A stretch of 64,000 nucleotides of DNA from Salipiger profundus. GTDB taxonomy: Bacteria; Pseudomonadota; Alphaproteobacteria; Rhodobacterales; Rhodobacteraceae. The translations under genes were made by a program, and so were the position numbers. Each line of letters starts with the position of its first letter. Position 1 is the stretch's first letter. The stretch is taken from positions 1 through 64,000 of the forward strand of contig NZ_CP014796.1 in the NCBI RefSeq assembly GCF_001969385.1, given 5' to 3'. Shown in pieces: positions 40,418 through 49,127 of this stretch. The notes below the pieces were generated by a model that did no database searches, was not told the DNA's origin, and worked only from the letters and a program-made list of their open reading frames with translations.

Positions 40418-43400
40418 TTAGCTGAGGATGGTTCTGTCGGTGACGCTCTTCCACGTCGGAGAGCCCGACACCGAGTAAAGTTGCCACAGCTTGTCGCCGT
40501 TCGACGCGCCGGAGATGTGGGCAGTGGCGCCGATGTCATTGCCGTTGGCCGAGGACACGATCGCCTGCGCCTGCGCCACCGTCAGCGGCCGCAGGTAGGC
40601 GATCTGCATCCCGAGATTGCCGTAGCCGGTCGGCTCCGACGTATCGAGATACTTCCGTATCGTGAGGGCGCCGAGTGACCCGCGCTCCATGGAACGGCCC
40701 GAGCCTTCCGATCCAAGATCCGGCTCTTCCGGCATGACGTCCGGTGCGCTGATCGTGCCGTTCCCGAGCTGGAACCGCACAACGCCGTTGGCATCCCTCA
40801 TCTTCAGCGAGTTGAAGTAGGACAGGATCAGCCCATACGTCCCGTCCGGAACGAACTTGAGAACCGTGGAACTGGCGTTCCGCACGATTGAGTTCACGCC
40901 AATGACCTTCGGCACCAGGGAGCGGCTTGCACGCGCAACCGGCATGGCGGCGATGATGCGTGCGACCTTGTGATAAACCCCGAGGCTGCCCGCCAGCGTC
41001 CAGTGGGTGCCGGTTGCATCCCGCCAGTCCGTCGTGCCGATCATGTTCTCGGACGCCGTCTGAGCCCGTTCCGGGTCGCCGTCGATCAGGTAGCTGTCGT
41101 AGGGGTTCACGTAGAAGGACGGGTAGCCGTTCTCGAAGTATTGGTCGGCGTAGAACTCCAGCAGCGTGTTCTGGTCCAGAACGCCGGTGTCATTGCCGTT
41201 TGTCTCATCGAAGATCGGCAGGCCGCCGATGGTCAGCACGTCACACTCCGAGGTCGCCGTGAATATGTCGTTCAGAATGAGAGGGAAGTAGGTCTCGACC
41301 AGAGAGGCGTTGGCGCGGTCGTGATAGGTGATGAGCGCCGGGTTGATCCGCCCCACCACGGTGCGGAAGTTGGCGCGGCAATCCGCCTCGGACCAGCCGT
41401 CCTCGAGCCCGGTGCCGCCCTTGCGGAAACGTGCGTGGCGCACCAGCCGGTTCACGTCCGTCCGCTCGCCCCAGGCATGCACGACATACACCGAACCGCC
41501 CGTGATCGTCAGATCGAGCTCCACCCGCGTATTGCCGTTCGGGTTCGTCACCTCCCAGATCGAGGCCCGGTTCTCCGTCAGCGTTGACGTGTCGAGATCA
41601 GCGGCTGCCGGCGCCCCATCGACGGAGGCGCTGATCCTGCCGCCACCGACGGCACCAATGATCGCAAAGACCGCAGTGGCCCATGTGTTCATGATGTTCA
41701 GGGGGACCGTGTAGGTGCCTGCGGGGATCTCGATCAGCTCGCCTGTCGGCCAGACATCCCAGCGGTTCGTCGCAACGGTTGCCCCACTCAGCGACTGGAC
41801 CGCGAGATCGGCGAGCCCCTGGCTCCCTGCGCTCGCCTCGATCCACGGCTCAATGGCGGCATCGGTGTCGTCCGGCACCATGTCAGCAAGGATCGGCGCA
41901 ATCGCGGTCCAGGGCTGGTTGCTGGTGCTGTCGAGCAGGGCGATCACCGGCAGATCGCCGGTCACGGCCTCCTCGTCGTAGAAGCCATACGCGGCCTGCA
42001 TGCGCGCGATGCGATACGGCAGATGCCGCATGACCGCATCCCGGCGGGTGCTGTTGCCCTGCCAGACGCGCACGAAGTCGAAGGTCGACCCGTTCCACTG
42101 GTAGATCGCGACCTTGTTCTCGCGATCCTCGTCTGCCCAGACGACCACGTAATCGTCCGCGCTGAGCCCGGTGCCATCGAGATCCGCTGCCGCGTCGAAG
42201 GCCGCCGCGAAGATGGTCAGGTCCGAGCTTGCCTGCGACTGGTCGCGCGCGGTCTCCGCGCTGCTCTGCGCCGACAGGGCCGCCGCCTCCGCCGTCTCCG
42301 CCACGCTGGCGCTGGCATCCGCTTCGCTTGCCGACAGCGCGGCCGCCGCCGCACTCGCCGCCGCTGCCGCCTCGATGGCCGTGGCCGATGCCCCGGTCGT
42401 CAGGCGGTAATCAGCGCCGTCCCAACGGAAGTCGAGCAGCATGCCGGGCAGCAGGTAGTCGGCCTGCAGCGCCGCGCCGCTGTTGAGCAGGAGGTCTTTC
42501 GCGGTCTCGCCCCCGATGGACATGGTGACGGCGCCGGTGTTCGCCGATGCCACCTCCATGACGAAGAGAGTGGCGAAGGGCTCGTCCGAATAGCGCCGGT
42601 CGGCGGTTGCCGTGATGGCGTCTGCTGTCCCGCCCGCCTCCAGCACGACGGTATCCGAGGCCAGCGCCCCGCCCCCGCCGCGCCATTCGATCAGCTCGGC
42701 ATCGGTCACCCCATCGCTGCCGAACGGATGCAGGAAGGGCACCGCGTGCACCGCGCCAGCCGGCCACCCGAAGTCCACGCCCGCCACATCCGCGTCCTCG
42801 CCAATGACGACGGTCACGAACTGCCGCCCATCCGCGACCGTCGGTGTCAGGTCGAGGCTGGCATCGGTCAGCTGCCCGACGCTGGCGAAGTCCTCGTCGA
42901 GCCACTGGATACCAAGCCGCACGGTATCGCCGTTCGGATCGGTCGGGTTGGTGGAGCGCGCGAAGGCCCAGGCGATCTCGTAGAAATCCCCCGGCGACAG
43001 CGCGAAGCGTTCGCGCGTTGCCAGCACCTCACCGCCAGCCAGCCGGCGCACGGCGCCCCTGGCGGTCGTCACGGTCGTGCCGGGAGCCACGGCCGCCGCC
43101 GCATGACCGCCAGTCAGTGTCTCGGTGTAGCGCTCCGGGTAGGCACCGGGTCGGCCCTGCATCGCCATGCCGGCGGCAATGAAGTCACCGCTGGCAGCCG
43201 TCGCGGCGGAGCCGAGACCGAGGGCTCCGCGTTGCGCCTCGGCATCCTCGGCTGTCAAAAGGGCGCGGCCAGCCGCCGAGCTGTCGCTGATCTGGTCGGC
43301 CGTGTGCGTGTGCCCGACGTCGGACTTGGCCGAGAGCCCGGTGTCGCTGATCCGCACCCAGCGGCCCCAGCCCAGGTTCCACGCATACCGGCCCGCGTTA

Positions 43401-43717
43401 TCCACCGTTGCACCGTCATAGCCCGTCGCCGAGGCCGCGCTGTGCGTTCCCGTGTCGGCGTCCATGACCTCCGCGCCCACCCCATCCGTCGCGGGGGTGT
43501 AGGTCTGAAGGTCCGTCCAGGTTGCCGCCCAGATCACGTCGGATGTCACCTGCGCTGTGGCCTCGGCAATCGCGTCGGCCACCGGACCGGACCCGACCAG
43601 CTGTGTGCCAAGGACAGAGATCCGCACCCGCCCGACAGCGCCGTCGCGATGCCCCAGCAGGTCGTCCACTGCCGCCAGTTCGTCCGTGTTGATGCTCTCT
43701 ACACCGTTGTCAGCCAT
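40418..43717 (-). CDS. Tail fibre 2 with SGNH-like domain
   Basis: A 1,099-residue fibre. The N-terminal 60 residues share the style of fibre 1. An Ala/Ser-rich helical coiled region follows (near residues 440-490), then a hydrolase-like region: VIALLDSTSNQPW (possible nucleophile Ser) and, near residue 920, DATGTHWTLAG (possible His), a divergent SGNH pattern. A LamG-like or helical C-terminal cap ends it. The ATG at 43717 follows AAGGAGAG. Its receptor specificity should differ from that of fibre 1. Confidence 0.78.
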   Translation of the reverse strand: MADNGVESINTDELAAVDDLLGHRDGAVGRVRISVLGTQLVGSGPVADAIAEATAQVTSDVIWAATWTDLQTYTPATDGVGAEVMDADTGTHSAASATGYDGATVDNAGRYAWNLGWGRWVRISDTGLSAKSDVGHTHTADQISDSSAAGRALLTAEDAEAQRGALGLGSAATAASGDFIAAGMAMQGRPGAYPERYTETLTGGHAAAAVAPGTTVTTARGAVRRLAGGEVLATRERFALSPGDFYEIAWAFARSTNPTDPNGDTVRLGIQWLDEDFASVGQLTDASLDLTPTVADGRQFVTVVIGEDADVAGVDFGWPAGAVHAVPFLHPFGSDGVTDAELIEWRGGGGALASDTVVLEAGGTADAITATADRRYSDEPFATLFVMEVASANTGAVTMSIGGETAKDLLLNSGAALQADYLLPGMLLDFRWDGADYRLTTGASATAIEAAAAASAAAAALSASEADASASVAETAEAAALSAQSSAETARDQSQASSDLTIFAAAFDAAADLDGTGLSADDYVVVWADEDRENKVAIYQWNGSTFDFVRVWQGNSTRRDAVMRHLPYRIARMQAAYGFYDEEAVTGDLPVIALLDSTSNQPWTAIAPILADMVPDDTDAAIEPWIEASAGSQGLADLAVQSLSGATVATNRWDVWPTGELIEIPAGTYTVPLNIMNTWATAVFAIIGAVGGGRISASVDGAPAAADLDTSTLTENRASIWEVTNPNGNTRVELDLTITGGSVYVVHAWGERTDVNRLVRHARFRKGGTGLEDGWSEADCRANFRTVVGRINPALITYHDRANASLVETYFPLILNDIFTATSECDVLTIGGLPIFDETNGNDTGVLDQNTLLEFYADQYFENGYPSFYVNPYDSYLIDGDPERAQTASENMIGTTDWRDATGTHWTLAGSLGVYHKVARIIAAMPVARASRSLVPKVIGVNSIVRNASSTVLKFVPDGTYGLILSYFNSLKMRDANGVVRFQLGNGTISAPDVMPEEPDLGSEGSGRSMERGSLGALTIRKYLDTSEPTGYGNLGMQIAYLRPLTVAQAQAIVSSANGNDIGATAHISGASNGDKLWQLYSVSGSPTWKSVTDRTILS

Positions 43718-43727
43718 GCGGCTCTCC

Positions 43728-46215
43728 TTAGTAAATCGTGGCAGAGAATGCGGGCGTCGGATCGCCCGCGACATTGTCAACGTTTTGCGGGACCAGAACG
43801 TAGTCCCAGGTCCCGGCCGGCGCGCAGGCGGCGGTCTCGCGGTAGAGCACCACGCGGCTCACGGCGCCGTCGAAGTCGCTGCTTGCCGCCAGTTCGAGGG
43901 TGTCGTTGCCGCTGGCGGCGGTCAGCGCGAAGACGTGGGGACCGTCGGCGTCGAGCGCGGCGGCGCTCACCGGGGTGCCGCCGGTGAAGGACGGCGTGAG
44001 CGTGCCGGCGGTGCGTCCGGTGATCTCCACCGCGAGCCGGTAGGTCGCGCTGGCGCTGAGCGCGACCGGCTGGGTCAGCGCATCGGCGGTGCCGGCCGTG
44101 TGGGTGGCTTCGCCGCCGGCGATGGTCCAGGCGGTGCCCGTCGTCCAGGGGCCTGCGTCGTTGAAGTCGCCGCCGCCAACCAGGCTGGTCCGCGTGGCGT
44201 CGCCGTCGGTGATCGTGGTGGTGAGCCCCGGCGTCACCGGCAGGGGCGCGCCCACCGCGTCCGTCGCGGTGTCGAGCGTGTCGCCGGCGGGCACCCGGTA
44301 GAGCTGCACGAAGGCCGTTTCGGTGTCGGTCACCGCCAGCGCGATCACCGCGTGGCCGAGCCCGCCCGTCACCGTGATCGCCTCAGCGTCGAGCGCCGCC
44401 GCCAGCGCCGCCGCGTCCGCGCCCACCGTATGGGTCACGACGGCGGTGTAGCTGCCCTCGGTCGCGTCCAGCGCCACCGCCACCGCCTGCAGCTCGATGA
44501 CATCGCCCCGCGCGTAGGTCTCGAGCTGCGTGCCGGCATCGGCCGCCCAGATCAGCAGCTCGGTCCAGCTGCCCGCCCCCCTGCAGCCGGTGGAACAGGC
44601 GGTAATGCGACAGCAGCGCCGTCTCGCCCTCCCCCGGCGCGAGCCGGATGATCACGAAGGGATCCTCGGCCGCGATCTCGAGATGGACGTAACCGGGATC
44701 GTCGAGACCCGCGAAGTTGTCGCTCTCGATGCCGGTGAAGCGCGGCGCCAGCGGCGGGGTGGCGCTGACGCTGATCGGATCGCCCACGCTCGCTTCCCAG
44801 TCCGGAACGACCTCGGCATCCGCCAGGTCCTCGATCTCCGGCGCCGCCAGCTTCAGCGTCAGCCGCGCTCCGAAGCTCTTGCCCGGCTCGATGCCGGTGA
44901 CGATCATCTCGTGGCTCTCCTCGCCGCGCAGCCCGAAGTGCACGGCCGCGCCCACCTCCGGCACGGCGGTGACCGACAGGAGCCGCAGGAGCCGGGTGGT
45001 GCCTTCGACGCCGGCCACGGCGGCGACCTGGGCGGCGCCGGTGCTGTCCTCGGCGTCCTCGTAGACCCGGTAGCCCAGCCCGTAGGCGCTGCCGGCCTCC
45101 ATCGTCACCGGCGCGTCGAGCTCGACGAGCGTGCCCTCGACCCGGCGCACCCGGGCCGCGACCTGCGTGCGGCTCAGCACGTAATGCGAGACCAGCACCA
45201 GGTCGCCGCGCGTGGCGGTGCGCGCAGCCCCGTCCTGGAAGCAGGTGAAGGTGTCGGCGCGGTAGAGCGTCTCGTACATCCGCCGGCGGGTCTCGATCCA
45301 GATCTCGTCGGGATGCGTCTTGCCCGGGTGCGTCATCGCCTCGGTCAGCGAGATCGGCCCCGCGTAATCCGGCCAGCGGATGATCCGCTCGGCCTCCGCC
45401 CAGTCGTCGGTCTCGTCGTTGAACCTGACCCGCACCGCATGCGGCGGGTCGAGGTAGTCGCGGCACCAGCGGAAGTCCGAGCAGGTGCGCGGCGAGAGAT
45501 GGTCGATGGCCTGGTCGCGCCTGCGATCGATGACCACCGTCCAGCGGATGCCGTCGTGGCGCGGTGCCGCCCGCCCGGCGCCGGCGATCGCCTGCAGCAT
45601 CTCGCCCAGCGTCTCGCCCTGCTCGTGGATGCGATCGTAGCGCAGCCCCTTCGCCGCGCAGAAGGCGTGCCAGTCCTGCAGGGTCTCCCAGTCGATCTCG
45701 GCGTCGGTGGCCGGATAGGGATTGCAGGGCCCCTTCAACGTGGCAATGAACGCCGAGGCCAGGTTACGCGGCAGCCCCTCGACCCACGCCTCGCCATCCC
45801 AGTCGTCGGCATGGCACTCGACGATGCCGTTGAGAGTGTCGAGCTGGCCGTTCAGCTGGTAGGTCGCCCGGATGCGGATCGCGGTCAGCGCCAGCGGCTT
45901 GTCGAAGTTCAGCGGATACTCGGGCCGGATCGACTGCAGCGCCGCCAGCATGACCTTGTCGAAGTAGCGCCGGTTCGTGCGCTCCTGCGTCATCCGCGTG
46001 ATCTCGATCTGCCAGCGCCCGCGCGAGGGCAGCTGCCAGGCGAACTGGCGGAAGAACGGCTCGGTCCGCTTCGCCACCAGCCGCAGCGTCGTCACCTCCT
46101 CCCACTCGTCCGCGTCCGACAGCCGCTGGCGGATGCGCACGTCGACGCGCAGGCTCTTCTCCCTGTCGCCCTCCCGGTTGAGCCGGTAGAGCCCCGTCGG
46201 GAACCGAAGGATCAC
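43728..46215 (-). pseudogene. Tail tip protein copy 2, 5'-truncated and frameshifted
   Basis: Nearly identical to the tip gene at 33,634-36,120 but lacking its first third: the match begins at about 46,215 (LRFPTGLYRLNREGD). A run of six C (44,576-44,581) replaces five C in copy 1 (34,482-34,486) and shifts the frame, so the product splits into two overlapping frames (46,215-44,383 and 44,483-43,728). One short segment differs between copies (44,655-44,710 versus 34,565-34,625). Not functional as such. Confidence 0.85.
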
Positions 46216-46216
46216 C

Positions 46217-46340
46217 GAGCACCGCCGCGCGAACCTCGTCGGCCCGGGCGCTGGTGCGGTCGAGTCCCCGCTGGCGGATCTGCACCTCCGCCTCGTAGAG
46301 CGCGAGCAGCCGGTTGCGCACCGCCTCGGTCTGACCGATC
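46217..46340 (-). pseudogene. Tape-measure fragment
   Basis: A 124-bp piece matching the tape measure of prophage 1 at about 1,346-1,470 (QTEAVRNRLLALYEAEVQIR). On one side it joins the truncated tip gene (46,216) and on the other the IS5 remnant (46,340). It marks a deletion that removed the rest of a tape measure, the distal tail genes and the start of the tip gene. Confidence 0.8.
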
Positions 46341-46657
46341 AGGCGGCCACGCCCCCCTTTGTTCACGCCCATGCTGATCGCTGTTCGGTGCGCCTAGAGG
46401 TCGGTCGCGTCGATCATCACGGTCTTTTCTTCAACGTGCTCGGCAGCCAGGCCGGCCAAGATCCGCGCGAAGATGCCCCGCTCATGGCTGCACTCGGACC
46501 AGTGGCGTTTGCCACTCACCTCCACCGCTTCCAACGGTTGTAGAGCGTTCTCTGATTGCGGCCTCGTCAAGAGTGAGGGCTGTCCGTCCGGGGTCATGGT
46601 TCTCTCCGAGGTCGCATTGAGCGCCTCATGATGGTTTTCGGCGGCGGGTCGTCTCCA
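46340..46657 (-). pseudogene. IS5-family (IS427-like) transposase remnant, middle part
   Basis: Reads LYNRWKRW in one frame, then AEHVEEKTVMIDATDL, an in-frame TAG, and AHRTAISMGVNKGGRGRLIG, the central region of IS5/IS427-type transposases (normally ...MIDATYLKAHRTASSL...). A foreign or scrambled stretch of about 125 bp breaks the frame near 46,540-46,650. Its N-terminal part lies beyond the IS110 element at 47,890-48,066. Confidence 0.78.
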
Positions 46658-46670
46658 ATGTCTTGTGCGG

Positions 46671-47889
46671 GGTGTGGCGCCTGGCCATCCCATACTCTAC
46701 AGCGAGATCGATCAACCTCCGTCCCGTTGGGACTGCGCTCCCCGCTTCAGGGCGGGAACTCAGATCAGGCGGTGGCCTCCTTTGTCCATTGATAGTCGGT
46801 TCCATTTTTCCAGAGCGTCAGCATCAGCACGGCGATTTTGCGAGCGGTCGCGACCGCCGCCTTGCGGAAGCCGCGCCGTCCGGCCAGTCGCACGGCCCAG
46901 CTTTTGAGCGGCGAGAAACGTTTCACCTGACCAATCATGCAAGACGCCGCCTCGAACAGTAGCCCTCGCATCGCGCCGTCACCGCATTTCGAGACGCGCC
47001 CAGACCAATCCACCTCGCCAGACTGATGTCGCTTTGGCGTCAGCCCGAGGAAAGCGCCCACATCTGACGTTCGGCTGAACCGACCGGGATCATCAACCAG
47101 GGCTATGAAGCTGAGCGCGTTGACGGGGCCGACACCGGGGATGGTCATCAGACGGCGCGCAACAGGATGGGCCTTGGCCCTTTTCTTCACTGCCTTGTCT
47201 AGGTCGTCAGCCACTTTGCACAGGGTGGCATGGGCACTGATGAAGCCATCGGCTATGGCTCGCAGAACCGGGTCGGTCGCGCCCGCTGCCGCCAGTTGAT
47301 CGCGGAACGCCTGCCTCTGCCGCCCCTCGCCGATACCGACCATGCGGATGCCGAAGGTTTTGAGGACGCCACGGATGTGACCTTCGAGGTCCTTGCGCAA
47401 CCGGATCGACCTCTCACGGGCACCGACAAGGCACCGCAGCCGGTCGGCCTCTTCGCTGCGGATATGCACCTCGGTAAACCAGCCAGTTCGGGCGAGCTGC
47501 GCCAACCCCTCGGCATCGGAGGCGTCAGACTTGTTGAGCCGGGCCGAGAGGCTTTTGTGCGCCTTGCGTGCATCGATACAGGTGGCCGGAAGCCCGAGTC
47601 GCGTCATTCCGCGCTGCAGCCAAATCGACAAGTTCCCACTCTCATGTACAATCCGGCGCGGCATGAGCGAGCGGTTTCGAAACCAGCCTGCCACACCCTC
47701 CGGATCGGACGGGCAAGCGCCGCGTGCGATCATCTTACCATCACGATCCACAACACAGATCGAAATCTCTTTCAGCGAAACATCCAACCCCGCATAGTGT
47801 TCCATAGGTCGTTCTCCTCACGGCATTTATCCATGAGGCCAGTATACCGGACCTCGTTCGCCCCGGAGAGCGACCGCCGCAATCACACC
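46671..47889 (-). mobile_element. IS110-family insertion element
   Basis: About 1,219 bp between two copies of atgtcttgtgcgg (46,658-46,670 and 47,890-47,902). Both copies encode the P-H-K-T of the interrupted IS5 transposase. It carries one complete transposase gene and no obvious long terminal inverted repeats, as usual for IS110. Confidence 0.72.
46765..47805 (-). CDS. IS110-family transposase
   Basis: A 346-residue DEDD-type recombinase. The N-terminal RuvC-like part has YAGLDVSLKEISICVVD (first Asp) and KSDASDAEGLAQLA. The C-terminal Transposase_20 part has TIPGVGPVNALSFIALVDDPGRFSRT and AFLGLTPKRHQSGE, with a conserved Ser further on. Length is typical and the frame is intact, so the element may still move. 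Confidence 0.92.
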   Translation of the reverse strand: MEHYAGLDVSLKEISICVVDRDGKMIARGACPSDPEGVAGWFRNRSLMPRRIVHESGNLSIWLQRGMTRLGLPATCIDARKAHKSLSARLNKSDASDAEGLAQLARTGWFTEVHIRSEEADRLRCLVGARERSIRLRKDLEGHIRGVLKTFGIRMVGIGEGRQRQAFRDQLAAAGATDPVLRAIADGFISAHATLCKVADDLDKAVKKRAKAHPVARRLMTIPGVGPVNALSFIALVDDPGRFSRTSDVGAFLGLTPKRHQSGEVDWSGRVSKCGDGAMRGLLFEAASCMIGQVKRFSPLKSWAVRLAGRRGFRKAAVATARKIAVLMLTLWKNGTDYQWTKEATA

Positions 47890-48066
47890 ATGTCTTGTGC
47901 GGGCCGTATTCAACAGGCGCGTCACGCCAACGCAACCCATTGCGATTGATGAAATAATCCCGCTCAGCACACGCCTATCATCGACGCACGGCCGGCCGTG
48001 GGACTTCGGGAAATAGGGCTCAAGACGCGCCATCTGCGTATCTGTCAGCCAGAAGATATCAGACAT
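47890..48066 (-). pseudogene. IS5-family transposase remnant, N-terminal part
   Basis: Starts MSDIFWLTDTQMARLEPYF, then FPKSHGRPCVDDRRVLSGII, then after a one-base shift NGLRWRDAPVEYGPHKT, where the IS110 element interrupts it. This is the start of an IS427-group IS5 transposase. The frameshift shows decay independent of the insertion. Confidence 0.82.
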
Positions 48067-48185
48067 GTTCACCGCTCATTTTCTGGCGGTGACTCATGCA
48101 CGCTCAACGAAAATCAATGGATCCTGACTCGACATCGGCCCCCACGCGAGCCGATCAGCGAAAGGGATGTAATACAGGAGAAGCG

Positions 48186-48626
48186 CGTACAGCTCCCTCA
48201 CTATTCCCCCGCCATGATATCAGACGAAGGATACCTGGACCTCGACGCATAACCTGACGAACACATGGCATTCTCACGGGAATGGTTTGCCGAGGCCATT
48301 TGAGCGCAAAGCACTGCGCGCTCATGACCGCGATTGGAAACAGCATGGCACCGTCGACCTGGGACGGGGACCTGGTGATGATAAACCGTCGAAAGAGGAA
48401 GCCCATCCCCGGCAGGGTCTGCGCCTTTCACTCGATCGAGGACGGTACCATCATACGTAGGTTCGAACTTATCCCTGGAAACGCGCTGCTAGCACGTTGC
48501 GACAATCCCGACCAAAGGTTGTTCCCACCACTACTCCACACGGAGCTGGGAAAGCTCGAAGACAGGGTCTTGGGCGAGGTCACTTGGACAGGTCATATCT
48601 GGTATCTGGCCGGGCCGAAGCGGTGA
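48186..48626 (+). pseudogene. Degenerate S24 phage repressor of prophage 2
   Basis: Reads SDEGYLDLDA, a TAA stop, PDEHMAFSREW, a frameshift, then HCALMTAIGNSMAPSTWDGDLVMINRR and VLGEVTWTGHIWYL. This follows the prophage 1 repressor (INLDAEPVDHLAFSRDW; GDSMAPAISDGDLVMIDRR; VLGEVIWSGHTWK) along its length. The N-terminal HTH part is missing. A late frame of 114 codons from 48,282 stays open but has no DNA-binding domain. Confidence 0.8.
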
Positions 48627-49127
48627 TTACTCTTTCAACGGGCCCAAGAATCCGGTGACCTTCAGCACTGCCAGAATAGCCTGATTCGCTTAAGGACGCG
48701 GATGTTGGAGCGTTTGACCTGCGACACTCCTTATGCCGGTCTCTTTTTTCTGGGGATTTTTTGAGCAACGATATTGCGCAGGTTGCTTAGGACAGAACAT
48801 CTCTAGCGCGAAACGTATAATAAAATGAAAATATAATTCATGTCTTTGAATAACCTAGGAAGTACCTAATTTCCAGATATTCGAGACCCTACTTCAAGTC
48901 GTCATCAGCCTACTGCAGCACAGCCGATAAGTTCCAAATTCTGAATGAGTTAGGCCTTCTGCTTTGCCTGGCAAGCTCCGTTTTCATTTGCTGGCACAAC
49001 AAAACAAACATTAAGTTAACGGTGCGGACAAACAGTCGGGGGAGGTCAACGCGTCACTCTCACTCCAATTCGCGAATACGAACAGTCGAACTGACGACCT
49101 AGTTGCACCGAATTCGGAGGGCACATT
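48627..49127. other. A+T-rich non-coding stretch before the RTX gene
   Basis: About 500 bases between the dead repressor and the RTX gene, clearly richer in A/T than the surroundings (especially 48,800-49,020). It probably carries the RTX promoter, but no unambiguous -35/-10 pair or operator could be assigned. No gene seen. Confidence 0.5.

Noticed and set aside
31905..43717. Diversity-generating retroelement acting on the fibres
   Set aside because: No reverse transcriptase, template repeat or adenine-biased variable repeat was seen in the window; the fibre differences are whole-domain.
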